Translations under genes and position numbers: made by a program
The notes under the pieces: generated by a model
Told to the model about the DNA's origin: nothing
The model's database searches: none
Seen by the model: only the letters and a program-made list of their open reading frames with translations
In this document: in pieces, positions 43,964 through 53,055 of the stretch
Layout of the letters: each line of letters begins with the position of its first letter
Position numbering within the stretch: position 1 is the first letter of the stretch
DNA from: Caryophanon latum
GTDB lineage: Bacteria > Bacillota > Bacilli > Bacillales_A > Planococcaceae
DNA: 64,000 bases
Assembly (NCBI RefSeq): GCF_001700325.1
Contig: NZ_MATO01000016.1
Coordinates: forward strand, 51,244-115,243
Reading direction: 5' to 3'

Positions 43964-45598
43964 ATGAAAATGAACATGTGTGAATGTGGACAGCAAAATC
44001 CGTACGGCACGCATTTATGTATACAATGTGGCAGACCGCTCACGGACGAGGAGAAGGAAAAGAAAGTTGCCGATATGCGCTATGAAGGCTCAGCTGTACG
44101 TTCAAAAACGTACAATGCATCGTGGATCGATAAAGTGTGGAACTTTTTCTCAAGCGTGAAAGTAGGCGTCGCACTCATCGTCATTACGCTCGTCGCCGCG
44201 GCAATCGGCACATTTTTACCGCAAGCATTTTTCATTCCCGCTACGGAGGAAAATGCGGGCGCTTATTACGAAAATGTATACGGCACGTTCGGCAAAATAT
44301 ATTACGCGCTCGGGCTTACCGACTTGTATACGACGTGGTGGTTCCAAGTTATCGTCGGTTTGCTCGGTGTGTCGATCATCGTCGCAAGCTTAGACCGCGG
44401 CATTCCGTTACATAAATCATTAACGAATCAGCGTGTGAAGCGCCATACGAGCTTTTTAAAGCGTCAGCGTCTATTTGCACAAGGGAGCAATGACGTTGAC
44501 TTACAGCAAGCGGCTAACACGCTTAAACAAATGAAATACAACGTACGTACAGAAGACGGCGCAGTGTTTGCGGAAAAAAACCGCTTCGCTCGCTACGGGG
44601 CGTACGTTAACCACGTCGGCTTAATTATTTTTTTAGCTGGTGTGATGTTGCGCGTCATACCGGGCATGTACGTGGACGATTCGATGTGGGCGCGCGAAGG
44701 TCAAATTACAGCAGTGCCAGGTATGGACGGCTACTTTTTAGAAAACAAAGAGTTTATTTTAGAGCTGCATGATGAGCAGGAACAAACCGCCGCAATGGCA
44801 GAGCAAGGCGTCAATACGGTTGCGAAAAACTTCCAAACGAACGTCGTGCTATATAAACAGCCAGAGGGCGCATTGCCTGGTAATACGTCTAACTTAGAAG
44901 TCGTGCAGGAATATGCAATTCGCGTCAACCATCCGTTAAAGGAAGCGGGCTATGCGTTTTATCAAATGGATTACCGCTTAAACGATGAACTGAAGACGAT
45001 GACGTTTGCGCTGACGAATAAAGAGACGCAGCAGTCGCTCGGTGAAGTGACGATCGATTTATACAATCCAGAAACGTCGTACGTCATCGATGAACAGACG
45101 CGCATTGACATCATCGGCTATTATCCGCATTTTACAGGCTTTGAAGAGGGCGAGCCACAAACCGGTTCGCGCTTCCCGACAAATCCCGCATTTTTATTTA
45201 AAATGTTCACGCCACAAACACCAGAAGGCGAAACGAGCTTCGTCGGCATTCAGCAAACGGTGGAGCCACTCGGGGACAATGCGTATCAAATGCGCTTCGT
45301 GTCGACGGAGTTTACGGACATTTCAGGCTTAACGATTCGTCTTGACCGCACGATTCCGATTTTATTCGTCGGCGCTATTATTTTCTTGATCGGCGTCGCA
45401 ATGGGCTCGTATTGGCAGCATCGTCGCATTTGGCTGCTCGTGCAAGACGATACGCTATACGTCGCAGCGCATACGAATAAAAACTGGTTTAGCATGCAAA
45501 AAGATATGAAGCGACTAGAAGAAGCGGTGCAGCTACCGCACGTCGTCGATCAGCTAGATGAGGAACCGCAACAACAAAAGGGGGATGATGCGCAGTGA
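43964..45598 (+). CDS. resB: Cytochrome c biogenesis protein ResB
   Basis: A 544-residue membrane protein of system II cytochrome c maturation, partner of ResC in haem delivery and ligation. It begins with a small cysteine motif (CECGQQNPYGTHLCIQCG), a likely zinc ribbon also found in Bacillus ResB, then FFSSVKVGVALIVITLVAA and further helices, a large extracellular domain, and a last helix (PILFVGAIIFLIGVAMGSYW). Its stop overlaps the resC start by 4 nt. Confidence 0.93.
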   Translation: MKMNMCECGQQNPYGTHLCIQCGRPLTDEEKEKKVADMRYEGSAVRSKTYNASWIDKVWNFFSSVKVGVALIVITLVAAAIGTFLPQAFFIPATEENAGAYYENVYGTFGKIYYALGLTDLYTTWWFQVIVGLLGVSIIVASLDRGIPLHKSLTNQRVKRHTSFLKRQRLFAQGSNDVDLQQAANTLKQMKYNVRTEDGAVFAEKNRFARYGAYVNHVGLIIFLAGVMLRVIPGMYVDDSMWAREGQITAVPGMDGYFLENKEFILELHDEQEQTAAMAEQGVNTVAKNFQTNVVLYKQPEGALPGNTSNLEVVQEYAIRVNHPLKEAGYAFYQMDYRLNDELKTMTFALTNKETQQSLGEVTIDLYNPETSYVIDEQTRIDIIGYYPHFTGFEEGEPQTGSRFPTNPAFLFKMFTPQTPEGETSFVGIQQTVEPLGDNAYQMRFVSTEFTDISGLTIRLDRTIPILFVGAIIFLIGVAMGSYWQHRRIWLLVQDDTLYVAAHTNKNWFSMQKDMKRLEEAVQLPHVVDQLDEEPQQQKGDDAQ

Positions 45599-46773
45599 CG
45601 CTATTACAGCTAAGTGGCTATTTATTATTTAGTGCCTTTATCGGATATTTAGTGGCGACGTTATTATTTGGTGGTGCGATTAAGCAATCTGCACAAAAAG
45701 GACCGCGCACGAAATGGGAAACGTACGCCGTCGCAATTACGGTCGTGTCGTTCATCTTAAACGTCGGCTACTTCGTGACGCGCTGGATTCACGTTAAGCA
45801 CGCGCCGGTAAGCAACATGTTTGAATTTACAGCAGCGTTTGGCATGTTTATCGTCGGCGCATTTTTAGTCATTTATTTCATGTACCGTTTGCCTGCGCTT
45901 GGCGTTGTTGCACTGCCGCTTGCTATTTTAGTCATCGGCTATGCGGCGATGTTTGACCGTGACGTATCACCACTCGTGCCGTCGCTGCAATCAAATTGGC
46001 TAACAATTCACGTCATTTGTGCGGCGATGGGTGAGGCGATTTTTGCGATCGGTGCTGTTGCGGGGCTCATTTATTTATTAAAAAATGTCGATACAAACAA
46101 GCGGACGAAACAATCGATTGCACTAGAGGGTATTATGTATACGCTCATCGTCGTTGTCGGCTTCGTTGTGGCGACGATTACGTTTTCGTCAATGCAATAT
46201 GAATCTAATTTTAATTACATCGACAAAGAAGGCAAAGAGGCGAGCATTACGTACACGATGCCAGCTATTTGGGGAATGAACGAATACGAGCAGCTAGACG
46301 ATACGTTTACGCCGCTTGTCGAAACACCACCCGTTATTAATGCGAAAAAGCTAACGACGGTGACGTGGGCATTTTTATTCGGTACAGTGCTATACGTACT
46401 CATTCGCTTACTTGCGCGTCGCTCGATTACGAATATGTGCAAGCCGCTATTTCAGCGCGTCAACTCACAGCTACTCGATGAAATTAGCTACCGCGCCGTC
46501 GTAATCGGCTTCCCGATTTTCGTGCTCGGTGCGCTATTGTTTGCGATGATTTGGGCGCAGCAAGCGTGGGGGCGTTATTGGGGATGGGACCCAAAAGAAG
46601 TATGGGCACTCATTACCGCATTGTTTTACGCTGCTTTTTTACATCTTCGCCTATCAAAAGGATGGGAAGGAAAAAAATCAGCGTGGCTTGCGGTCATCGG
46701 CTTCGTCATTATTATGTTTAATTTAGTTGCCGTGAACTTAATTATTGCTGGGCTGCATTCATACGCGGCGTAA
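45595..46773 (+). CDS. resC: Cytochrome c biogenesis protein ResC (CcsA family)
   Basis: A 392-residue multi-span haem-handling protein. The tryptophan-rich WWD-type motif is WGRYWGWDPKEVWALITALF, followed by the histidine in AFLHLRLSKGW; another conserved segment is HVICAAMGEAIFAIG. The start is GTG, overlapping the resB stop as GTGA. With ResB it attaches haem to CxxCH motifs of exported cytochromes. Confidence 0.93.
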   Translation: MTLLQLSGYLLFSAFIGYLVATLLFGGAIKQSAQKGPRTKWETYAVAITVVSFILNVGYFVTRWIHVKHAPVSNMFEFTAAFGMFIVGAFLVIYFMYRLPALGVVALPLAILVIGYAAMFDRDVSPLVPSLQSNWLTIHVICAAMGEAIFAIGAVAGLIYLLKNVDTNKRTKQSIALEGIMYTLIVVVGFVVATITFSSMQYESNFNYIDKEGKEASITYTMPAIWGMNEYEQLDDTFTPLVETPPVINAKKLTTVTWAFLFGTVLYVLIRLLARRSITNMCKPLFQRVNSQLLDEISYRAVVIGFPIFVLGALLFAMIWAQQAWGRYWGWDPKEVWALITALFYAAFLHLRLSKGWEGKKSAWLAVIGFVIIMFNLVAVNLIIAGLHSYAA

Positions 46774-46778
46774 ACGAG

Positions 46779-46813
46779 GAGAGGTGCTGTCTACACGCAG
46801 CCCTCTCTTTTTT
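46779..46813 (+). terminator. Terminator between resC and resD
   Basis: GAGAGG-T-GCTG pairs with CAGCCCTCTC leaving one bulged T, followed by six T. It may separate resABC from resDE transcription. Confidence 0.75.
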
Positions 46814-47014
46814 GTCGATTGTTTTTCGGATATTTCACAAAAATATCAGAAAGGTTATGAAACATTTCGCACTTTTCATTGTAAAGGAGCGGCAGATGTA
46901 TGCGCTTTTTTCATGAAAAGCGCTGATTTATCGGGCATTGTCGCTCTTTCTCTTTTCATTTGTGTCAACAATATGTAAAATGAGAAGTAAGTAAGTATGA
47001 AAGGGGTTTGCCTT

Positions 47015-47731
47015 GTGTCAGAAAATATTACGATTTTAGTAGTAGATGACGAGGATCGTATTCGTCGTCTGTTAAAAATGTATTTAGAGCGTGAAGGCTA
47101 CCACGTTGAAGAAGCTGAAAATGGTGAGCAAGCGTTACAAAAAGCGCTAGACTTTGATTATCACTGTATTTTATTAGATATTATGATGCCGGAAAAAGAT
47201 GGGCTTGAAATGTGCGGCGAGCTGCGCGAGAAGAAAACGACGCCGATTATTTTACTGACGGCCAAAGGGGAAGAAGCAAACCGCGTACAAGGATTTGAGC
47301 TTGGTGCAGATGATTACATCGTCAAGCCGTTTAGCCCGCGTGAAGTCGTGCTGCGCGTCAAAGCAATTTTACGTCGCTCAGCGGCATTTGCACCGACTGT
47401 TAATCCATCGTCTTCAAAGGATTTAGTCGTATTCCCACATTTAACGATCGATCACGATGCACACCGCGTAACAGCAGATGGCATTGAAGTAAACTTAACA
47501 CCGAAAGAGTACGAGCTACTATACTTTTTAGCGAAATCACCGGATAAAGTGTTTGACCGTGAGCAGCTATTAAAAGAAGTGTGGCATTACGATTTCTTCG
47601 GCGATTTACGTACGGTTGATACGCATGTAAAACGTTTGCGCGAAAAGCTTAACCGCGTATCTGAAAACGCTGCAAAAATGATTGTAACGGTATGGGGCGT
47701 TGGCTATAAATTTGAGGTCGTGAATGAATAA
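47015..47731 (+). CDS. resD: Response regulator ResD
   Basis: A 238-residue OmpR-type regulator. The receiver has the acidic pair VVDDEDR, the phosphoacceptor Asp55 in LLDIMMPEKDG, and the lysine in IVKPFSPREV. The C-terminal winged helix reads LTPKEYELLYFLAKSPDKVF and VDTHVKRLREKL. The start is GTG at 47015, 7 nt after GAAAGGGG, aligning with B. subtilis ResD. In relatives ResD controls aerobic/anaerobic respiration and haem genes. It overlaps resE by 8 nt. Confidence 0.95.
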   Translation: MSENITILVVDDEDRIRRLLKMYLEREGYHVEEAENGEQALQKALDFDYHCILLDIMMPEKDGLEMCGELREKKTTPIILLTAKGEEANRVQGFELGADDYIVKPFSPREVVLRVKAILRRSAAFAPTVNPSSSKDLVVFPHLTIDHDAHRVTADGIEVNLTPKEYELLYFLAKSPDKVFDREQLLKEVWHYDFFGDLRTVDTHVKRLREKLNRVSENAAKMIVTVWGVGYKFEVVNE

Positions 47732-49505
47732 AATATGGCGAAGTGTAGTCGGGAAGCTATGGGCAACCATATTGCTTCTCGTTTCATTTATTGTATTTGT
47801 TTTTACGGTGCTGATGTTGGAGTTTTTAGAAGAATACCATACCGAGCAAGCTGAGAGCTCCTTGCGTCAAACCGCGACGACGATTGCTAAGCTCATTGAC
47901 GATAATGAGGATCCGGCACGTACGTTAACGATCGTGCAAGACATTTTACCACAGCATACGAACGCGCTCATTGCGACTGACAAAATGAATATTGCCTTTG
48001 CGGTACAAGAAGGCATTAACGAAGAGCATATTCAAGCAGACATTTTAACGAGTAATAAGTTTGATGATGTGTACGTAACGAATCAGCCGATTGTACGCGA
48101 GATGATGTTGCCGTCAAATATTGAAGAAGACCGCATTGAAAAATATGTCGTACTTGGTTTCCCGATTGATGCAGAAGCGGCGGAACACGGGGCAATTTTT
48201 ATTTACGAATCACCCGCTGCGCTACGTGAGGCGACGACACAAACGACACGCATCGTCTTCATTTCTGCTATTATCGCATTTGTGTTGACGACATTTTTTG
48301 CGTTTTTCTTATCAAGTCGTATTACGCTGCCGTTGCGTCGTATGCGAGAGGCAGCATTTGAAGTCGCAAAAGGCAAATTTGATACGAAAGTTGAATATAA
48401 AGGTAACGATGAAATTGGACAGCTTGCGACTGCTTTTAATAAAATGGCGCGTCAAGTGCACCATCATTTAGAAGTAAGCAACCAAGAAAAAGAGCAGCTT
48501 TCAAGCATTTTAACGTCGATGACCGATGCAGTGATTACGTTTAACCGCGACGAGACAATTTTAGTGACGAACCCGCTTGCCGAAAAGCAGCTGCAAGAAT
48601 GGTACGCACAAAAAGCATACGATGAATCGACGAAGCATTTACCACCAGAGCTGTATCATATGCTCGACCACGTGTTGCATTTTGAAGATCATTTATCCGA
48701 GCGCGTTGAAATTGGTGGGCGTTACTTAATTATTTCACTTAGCCCGTTATATAGTGGCAACACGGTGCGAGGGGCGCTCGTTGTCATTCGCGATAAAACG
48801 GAGCAGCACCGATTAGATAAGCTGCGTGCAGATTTCGTATCGAACGTATCGCATGAGCTGCGCACACCAATTGCAATGTTACAAGGCTATTCAGAGGCAA
48901 TTATTGATGGCGTCGTGCAAAGCGAGGAAGAAAAGGACGAAATGATTCGCATTATTTACGACGAATCACAGCGCATGAACCGTCTCGTATCGGACTTATT
49001 AACGCTTGCACGCACAGAATCGGGTAAAATGCGCTTGTATAAAGACTTTTTGCCGGTCGCGTCAACGTTTGAACGCATGACATATAAATTTAGCCAAATT
49101 GCCCGCGAGAAACAGGTGACGCTTCGTTTTGTATCCGAATATACAGACGACTACTTTATCGAAATGGACGAAGATCGCATCGAGCAAGTGTTAACAAATT
49201 TAATTGACAACGCACTGCGCTACACACCGCAAGACGGTACGGTGCAAGTATCTGTTTGGCGTCAAGTCGGCACAGCTCGCATTGAAGTGCGCGACACAGG
49301 GCAAGGTATTCCGAAAGAAGATTTACCGTTTGTATTTGAGCGATTTTACAAGGCAGATAAAGCACGTACACGCGGTAAAGGTGGCACAGGGCTCGGCTTA
49401 GCGATTGCGAAAAATATCGTTGAAGCACATAACGGCACGATCAAAGTGGATAGCATTCAAAACGTCGGCACAACATTTACGTTTGAGCTGCCAATAGAGC
49501 ATTAA
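47724..49505 (+). CDS. resE: Sensor histidine kinase ResE
   Basis: A 593-residue membrane sensor kinase. Two membrane helices (about 10-32 and 172-195) bracket an extracellular domain; a HAMP domain follows (ITLPLRRMREAAFEVAKGKF), then a PAS domain (about 255-365). The phosphorylated His377 is in NVSHELRTPIAM, and the ATPase part has NLIDNALRYTP, DTGQGIP and GKGGTGLGLAIAK. It phosphorylates ResD in response to oxygen or redox state in relatives. Confidence 0.95.
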   Translation: MNKIWRSVVGKLWATILLLVSFIVFVFTVLMLEFLEEYHTEQAESSLRQTATTIAKLIDDNEDPARTLTIVQDILPQHTNALIATDKMNIAFAVQEGINEEHIQADILTSNKFDDVYVTNQPIVREMMLPSNIEEDRIEKYVVLGFPIDAEAAEHGAIFIYESPAALREATTQTTRIVFISAIIAFVLTTFFAFFLSSRITLPLRRMREAAFEVAKGKFDTKVEYKGNDEIGQLATAFNKMARQVHHHLEVSNQEKEQLSSILTSMTDAVITFNRDETILVTNPLAEKQLQEWYAQKAYDESTKHLPPELYHMLDHVLHFEDHLSERVEIGGRYLIISLSPLYSGNTVRGALVVIRDKTEQHRLDKLRADFVSNVSHELRTPIAMLQGYSEAIIDGVVQSEEEKDEMIRIIYDESQRMNRLVSDLLTLARTESGKMRLYKDFLPVASTFERMTYKFSQIAREKQVTLRFVSEYTDDYFIEMDEDRIEQVLTNLIDNALRYTPQDGTVQVSVWRQVGTARIEVRDTGQGIPKEDLPFVFERFYKADKARTRGKGGTGLGLAIAKNIVEAHNGTIKVDSIQNVGTTFTFELPIEH

Positions 49506-49556
49506 AATGAAAGAACGTTGAATCGTGCATTTTGGCAACGTTCCAAAGCAAAGTTA

Positions 49557-49584
49557 TTTACTTTGAATTGAAAACATGTATAAT
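49557..49584 (+). promoter_or_regulatory. Candidate promoter of the FMN riboswitch-ribU unit
   Basis: TTTACT (49557-49562), 16-nt spacer, TATAAT (49579-49584), about 30 nt before the riboswitch. Confidence 0.6.
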
Positions 49585-49610
49585 AAACGTATACAAAATT
49601 TAATATTGAT

Positions 49611-49785
49611 TCATCTTCGGGGCAGGGTGTAATTCCCGACCGGCGGTAATTAACGTGTGTCGCTTCCGACCGTAATTGGAGGATGCGACCGTATAGCGTT
49701 TCGAGCCCGCGAGCCGATAGTTTTCGTGCAGGATTTGGTGCAATTCCAAAGCCGACAGTATAGTCTGGATGGGAGAAGGTGAAGG
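49611..49785 (+). promoter_or_regulatory. FMN riboswitch (RFN element) of ribU
   Basis: The conserved RFN blocks appear in order: TCATCTTCGGGGCAGGG, AATTCCCGACCGGCGGTAAT, GAGCCCGCGAGCC, AGGATTTGGTGCAATTCC, AAAGCCGACAGTATAGTC, TGGATGGGAGAAGGTGAAG. The variable arm between the second and third block is long, about 50 nt. When FMN is bound the downstream terminator should form and shut off ribU. Confidence 0.97.
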
Positions 49786-49886
49786 TGCAGTCATTCATGA
49801 CGCGCATAGTCGAGCAGTGTGTTGACAACTGTTTATTTCGCTACGGCAAAATAAATCGTTCACAAACGCTTATTTCGTGTACCTAT

Positions 49887-49924
49887 TTCTCCCTTATCAG
49901 TTCATTGGTAAGGGGTTTTTTATG
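49887..49924 (+). terminator. Riboswitch expression platform: terminator
   Basis: CCCTTATCAG and TTGGTAAGGG pair and are followed by TTTTTT. TTCTCCC at its 5' edge is complementary to GGGAGAA at the 3' end of the riboswitch aptamer, which offers the competing antiterminator. Confidence 0.85.
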
Positions 49925-49995
49925 TAGGTGAGCGTGTGCATGTATACTGTCCTTTCTTCTTAGCGAGATGGTCAGCAAGAGGAGAGTTGTTACTT

Positions 49996-50580
49996 ATGGG
50001 TAAGCAAAGTCAAAAACTTCGTGCATTTGTCACAATCGGGATGTTAAGCAGTATTTCATTTATTTTAATGCTACTGAATTTCCCACTACTATGGTTTCCA
50101 GCGTTTTTACAAATCGATTTTAGCGACGTGCCAGCGTTACTTGCGACAATTATTATGGGTCCAGTAGCGGGTATTACAGTGGAACTAATTAAAAACGTGT
50201 TAGACTGGATTTTCTCAGGCGCTCCAACAGGCGTACCAGTAGGACATATGGCAAACTTAGCGACAAGCATTTTATTCATTTTACCGACGTACTACATGTA
50301 TAAAAAATTAAAATCAACAAAAGCATTAGCGACAGGCTTAGTAGCAGGTACAATCGCAATGGCAGTAGGAATGAGTATTTTAAATTACGTTGCGTTTTTA
50401 CCGATGTACACATATTTATTAGGTTGGGGCACGTTTGATATGTATGAAACAATCGTGCTTGGAATTTTACCATTCAACATCGTAAAAGGTGTGCTGCTAA
50501 CAGTCATTATGCTTTTACTATATCGCACGATGCATACGTGGATCGCGAAGCAGCGAAAATCGTATATGCCAGCAGTGTAA
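49996..50580 (+). CDS. ribU: Riboflavin transporter RibU (ECF S component)
   Basis: A 194-residue membrane protein with about six helices, the substrate-binding subunit of an ECF-type riboflavin importer. FLQIDFSDVPALLATIIMGP and GITVELIKNVLDWIF are signatures of RibU. The start at 49996 follows AGAGGAGAG. Expression is under the FMN riboswitch. The energising EcfA/EcfT subunits are not in the window. Uptake may be essential because the rib operon is missing beside ribT. Confidence 0.93.
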   Translation: MGKQSQKLRAFVTIGMLSSISFILMLLNFPLLWFPAFLQIDFSDVPALLATIIMGPVAGITVELIKNVLDWIFSGAPTGVPVGHMANLATSILFILPTYYMYKKLKSTKALATGLVAGTIAMAVGMSILNYVAFLPMYTYLLGWGTFDMYETIVLGILPFNIVKGVLLTVIMLLLYRTMHTWIAKQRKSYMPAV

Positions 50581-50588
50581 ACAATATG

Positions 50589-50628
50589 AAAATCGCCCCG
50601 CAGCAATTTGTTGCGAGGGTGATTTTTT
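50589..50628 (+). terminator. Terminator after ribU
   Basis: AAAATCGCCC and GGGTGATTTT pair with the inner pair GCAGCAA/TTGTTGC, followed by T residues. Confidence 0.8.
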
Positions 50629-50643
50629 GTTTGTTACGTCACA

Positions 50644-50880
50644 AGCATGTTGATACGCTAGTTAATTGGCAGGAGCGTATTGCGGACTTCGCTTTATCTT
50701 TGCGATTACGTGAGGTACATAAATTTTTGGGGCTCAGCGGCGAACACGATGTTAGTAATGAAGGCGATGACTCATGTAGTAGTGCTGATTGCCCGCACTT
50801 CTTGAGGCTTGCGTTTTTCCCGCTGGAGTTGTCGTTTCAAGCAATCTTTATACGTCAATCCTAGCTTATGATGATGAGCT
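50644..50880 (-). repeat. Structured intergenic repeat, copy 10 (hybrid, inverted)
   Basis: On the minus strand it begins with CATCATAAGCTAGGATTGAC and ATTGCTTGAAACGAC as copy 6 does, continues through CTCCAGCGGGAAAAACGCAA and CATCGTGTTCGCCGCTGAG, but ends in the GGCAG-type end (CCGCAATACGCTCCTGCC). It thus joins a left end of one subtype with a right end of the other. It separates ribU from glnR2. Confidence 0.72.
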
Positions 50881-50937
50881 GAAAAATAGGTATTTTTTTC
50901 TATCTAAATGTGAGATAAATTCGTTCGAAAAAGGATA

Positions 50938-50954
50938 TGTTATTTTTCCTTACA
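50938..50954 (+). promoter_or_regulatory. GlnR/TnrA box upstream of glnR2
   Basis: TGTTATTTTTCCTTACA fits TGTNA-N7-TNACA exactly. Its distance to the -35 (5 nt) is the same as at glnR1. Confidence 0.85.
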
Positions 50955-50959
50955 TGTAC

Positions 50960-50989
50960 TTGCTTCATGAATGGACGTGGTGGTACAGT
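50960..50989 (+). promoter_or_regulatory. Candidate promoter of glnR2
   Basis: TTGCTT (50960-50965), 18-nt spacer, TACAGT (50984-50989). Confidence 0.5.
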
Positions 50990-51016
50990 TATACATGTGA
51001 AGAGGAGGTAGTTAAC

Positions 51017-51370
51017 ATGAGTCAACAAGATAGAAAAGCGATTCCGCTATTATCGATTAGCACTGTTATGAGAATTACCGATTTAACGGCGCGTCAAATT
51101 CGCTACTATGAGGAGCATCATTTAATTTCACCACAGCGAACGGAAGGCAATCGTCGCATGTTTTCGTTAAACGATATCGACGCATTGCTAGAGGTACGTG
51201 AACTGTTAGAGCAAGGGATTAATATGGCAGGTGTCAAGCTCGTATTTAATATGAAAGCAGCGGGGAAAACGGCAAAACGATCGGATACGCTGAAAATTTC
51301 AGATCAAGAGCTGCGCGCCATTTTACGTGAAGAAATGCAGGCCCAAATGCTGCAACGAACATCAGGATAA
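51017..51370 (+). CDS. GlnR-like regulator lacking the C-terminal sensing tail (copy 2)
   Basis: A 117-residue MerR-family protein behind AGAGGAGG. Its DNA-binding part ([18 protein letters not shown] ... [18 protein letters not shown]) is almost the same as that of GlnR1. The helix LREEMQAQMLQ is shared, but the protein then ends in RTSG, whereas GlnR1 continues with [10 protein letters not shown]. That tail is the part of GlnR that responds to feedback-inhibited glutamine synthetase. The downstream DNA does not encode the tail in any frame. The protein may bind GlnR boxes without sensing nitrogen in the usual way. glnA2 follows after 77 nt. Confidence 0.9.
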   Translation: MSQQDRKAIPLLSISTVMRITDLTARQIRYYEEHHLISPQRTEGNRRMFSLNDIDALLEVRELLEQGINMAGVKLVFNMKAAGKTAKRSDTLKISDQELRAILREEMQAQMLQRTSG

Positions 51371-51447
51371 CTAGCGGAAAAATATTCCCAATATTCTGAA
51401 TAGAGTAGGGCCATAAAACATAATACATATTAGGAGAGTGAAGCAAG

Positions 51448-52782
51448 ATGGGGAAATACACAAAAGAGGATATTAAACAATTAGTGCAAGATAAAAATGT
51501 AAAGTACATTCGTTTACAATTCACAGACATTTTAGGCACAATTAAAAACGTTGAAATTCCAGTAAGCCAGTTAGACAAGGCGTTAGACAACAAAATGATG
51601 TTTGACGGTTCATCAATTGAAGGCTTCGTACGCATCGAAGAATCAGATATGTACCTACGTCCAGATTACGATACATTCATGATCTTCCCTTGGACAGCTG
51701 AAAAAGGAAAAGTAGCACGCTTCATTTGTGACATTGCCCGTCCTGATGGCTCTCCGTTTGAAGGCGATCCACGCTCAAACTTAAAGCGCGTTTTAGACGA
51801 AATGAAGGAGCTTGGCTTTACGCATTTCAACTTAGGGCCAGAGCCAGAATTCTTCTTATTTAAGTTAGACGAAAAAGGGCAGCCGACACTTGAATTAAAT
51901 GACGACGGTGGCTACTTTGATTTAGCGCCAACAGATTTAGGTGAAAATTGCCGCCGTGATATCGTGCTAGAGCTAGAAGAAATGGGCTTTGAAATTGAAG
52001 CATCTCACCACGAAGTAGCACCAGGTCAGCACGAAATTGATTTCAAATACGAAGATGCAATCGCAGCATGTGACAATATTCAAACGTTTAAATTAGTTGT
52101 CAAAACAATCGCTCGTAAGCACGGCTTGCACGCAACGTTCATGCCAAAACCGTTGTTCGGTGTAAATGGCTCAGGCATGCACTTTAACTTATCGTTATTC
52201 AACGGTGACAAAAACGCGTTTTGGGATGAAGGGGCAGAGTTACAGCTTTCACATACAGCGCGTCACTTCATGGCAGGTGTATTAAAGCATGTACAAGGCT
52301 TCACAGCAGTAACGAACCCGACCGTGAACTCGTACAAACGTTTAGTGCCAGGCTACGAAGCACCTTGTTACGTTGCATGGTCAGCACAAAACCGTTCACC
52401 GTTAATTCGCATTCCAGCGTCACGCGGCTTGTCAACGCGCGTCGAGTTACGCTCAGTTGACCCATCAGCGAACCCTTACTTAGCGATGGCAGTTATTTTA
52501 GCAGCGGGCTTAGACGGTGTGAAAAATAGCATTACACCGCCAGCACCGGTTGACCGTAATATTTACGTAATGAACGCACAAGAACGTGCAGAAAACGGCA
52601 TTGCGAACTTACCAGCATCACTTGAAGCAGCACTATATGCACTTGAAGGTGATGAAGTAGTAAAAGCGGCACTAGGTGAGCACATTTACTACAACTTTAA
52701 AGAGGCAAAAGAAATCGAATTTGACATGTTCCGTACGCACGTCCACCCATGGGAGCGCGACCAATACATGAAAATGTTCTAA
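51448..52782 (+). CDS. glnA: Glutamine synthetase type I (copy 2)
   Basis: A 444-residue glutamine synthetase, closely similar to copy 1 over the whole length. The catalytic segments [32 protein letters not shown] and [19 protein letters not shown] are intact and Arg62 is kept. In several places it agrees better with B. subtilis GlnA than copy 1 does ([35 protein letters not shown]). RBS AGGAGAGTG. It sits with glnR2 between ribU and the minus-strand block, away from the ancestral glnRA place. Confidence 0.95.
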   Translation: MGKYTKEDIKQLVQDKNVKYIRLQFTDILGTIKNVEIPVSQLDKALDNKMMFDGSSIEGFVRIEESDMYLRPDYDTFMIFPWTAEKGKVARFICDIARPDGSPFEGDPRSNLKRVLDEMKELGFTHFNLGPEPEFFLFKLDEKGQPTLELNDDGGYFDLAPTDLGENCRRDIVLELEEMGFEIEASHHEVAPGQHEIDFKYEDAIAACDNIQTFKLVVKTIARKHGLHATFMPKPLFGVNGSGMHFNLSLFNGDKNAFWDEGAELQLSHTARHFMAGVLKHVQGFTAVTNPTVNSYKRLVPGYEAPCYVAWSAQNRSPLIRIPASRGLSTRVELRSVDPSANPYLAMAVILAAGLDGVKNSITPPAPVDRNIYVMNAQERAENGIANLPASLEAALYALEGDEVVKAALGEHIYYNFKEAKEIEFDMFRTHVHPWERDQYMKMF

Positions 52783-52788
52783 TTTATG

Positions 52789-52822
52789 AAAGAGTCGCGA
52801 GCGTTTCGCGGCTCTTTTTTTA
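52789..52822 (+). terminator. Terminator after glnA2
   Basis: AAAGAGTCGCGA pairs with TCGCGGCTCTTT (one wobble), followed by a T run. Confidence 0.85.
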
Positions 52823-52835
52823 TGCTTAAAAGCGT

Positions 52836-53045
52836 ATTGATTAGCGAGTAAATAGATTACAACTCGCGGTGCCTATTTACTCGTCGCAAATCAATTTACA
52901 GGCGAACACGATATTCGTTATGAAGGCGATGTGTGTAGTAGTAATTATCGCCTTCTTCAATCTTTCGCAACGCTCTTACGTCTCTTGACGCACGAGTTTT
53001 TCTCGTCGGAGTCTGTCATTTCGAGTCGTTGCTTATTATAAATCG
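52836..53045 (-). repeat. Structured intergenic repeat, copy 11 (degenerate, inverted)
   Basis: It keeps GGCGAACACGATATTCGTTA, ATGAAGGCGATG, TTATCGCCTTCTTCAA and GACGCACGAGTTTTTCTCGT, all in the inverse direction of copy 9. It lies at the convergent glnA2/WYL junction. Confidence 0.65.
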
Positions 53046-53055
53046 CAATTACGGT

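Noticed and set aside
49505..49545. Terminator directly after resE
   Set aside because: GAACGTTG and CAACGTTC can pair, but no T run follows; the hairpin is weak, so I did not list it.
50789..51016. Long N-terminal extension of GlnR2
   Set aside because: It runs through repeat copy 10, the promoter and the GlnR box; the ATG at 51017 has a strong site and aligns with GlnR1.
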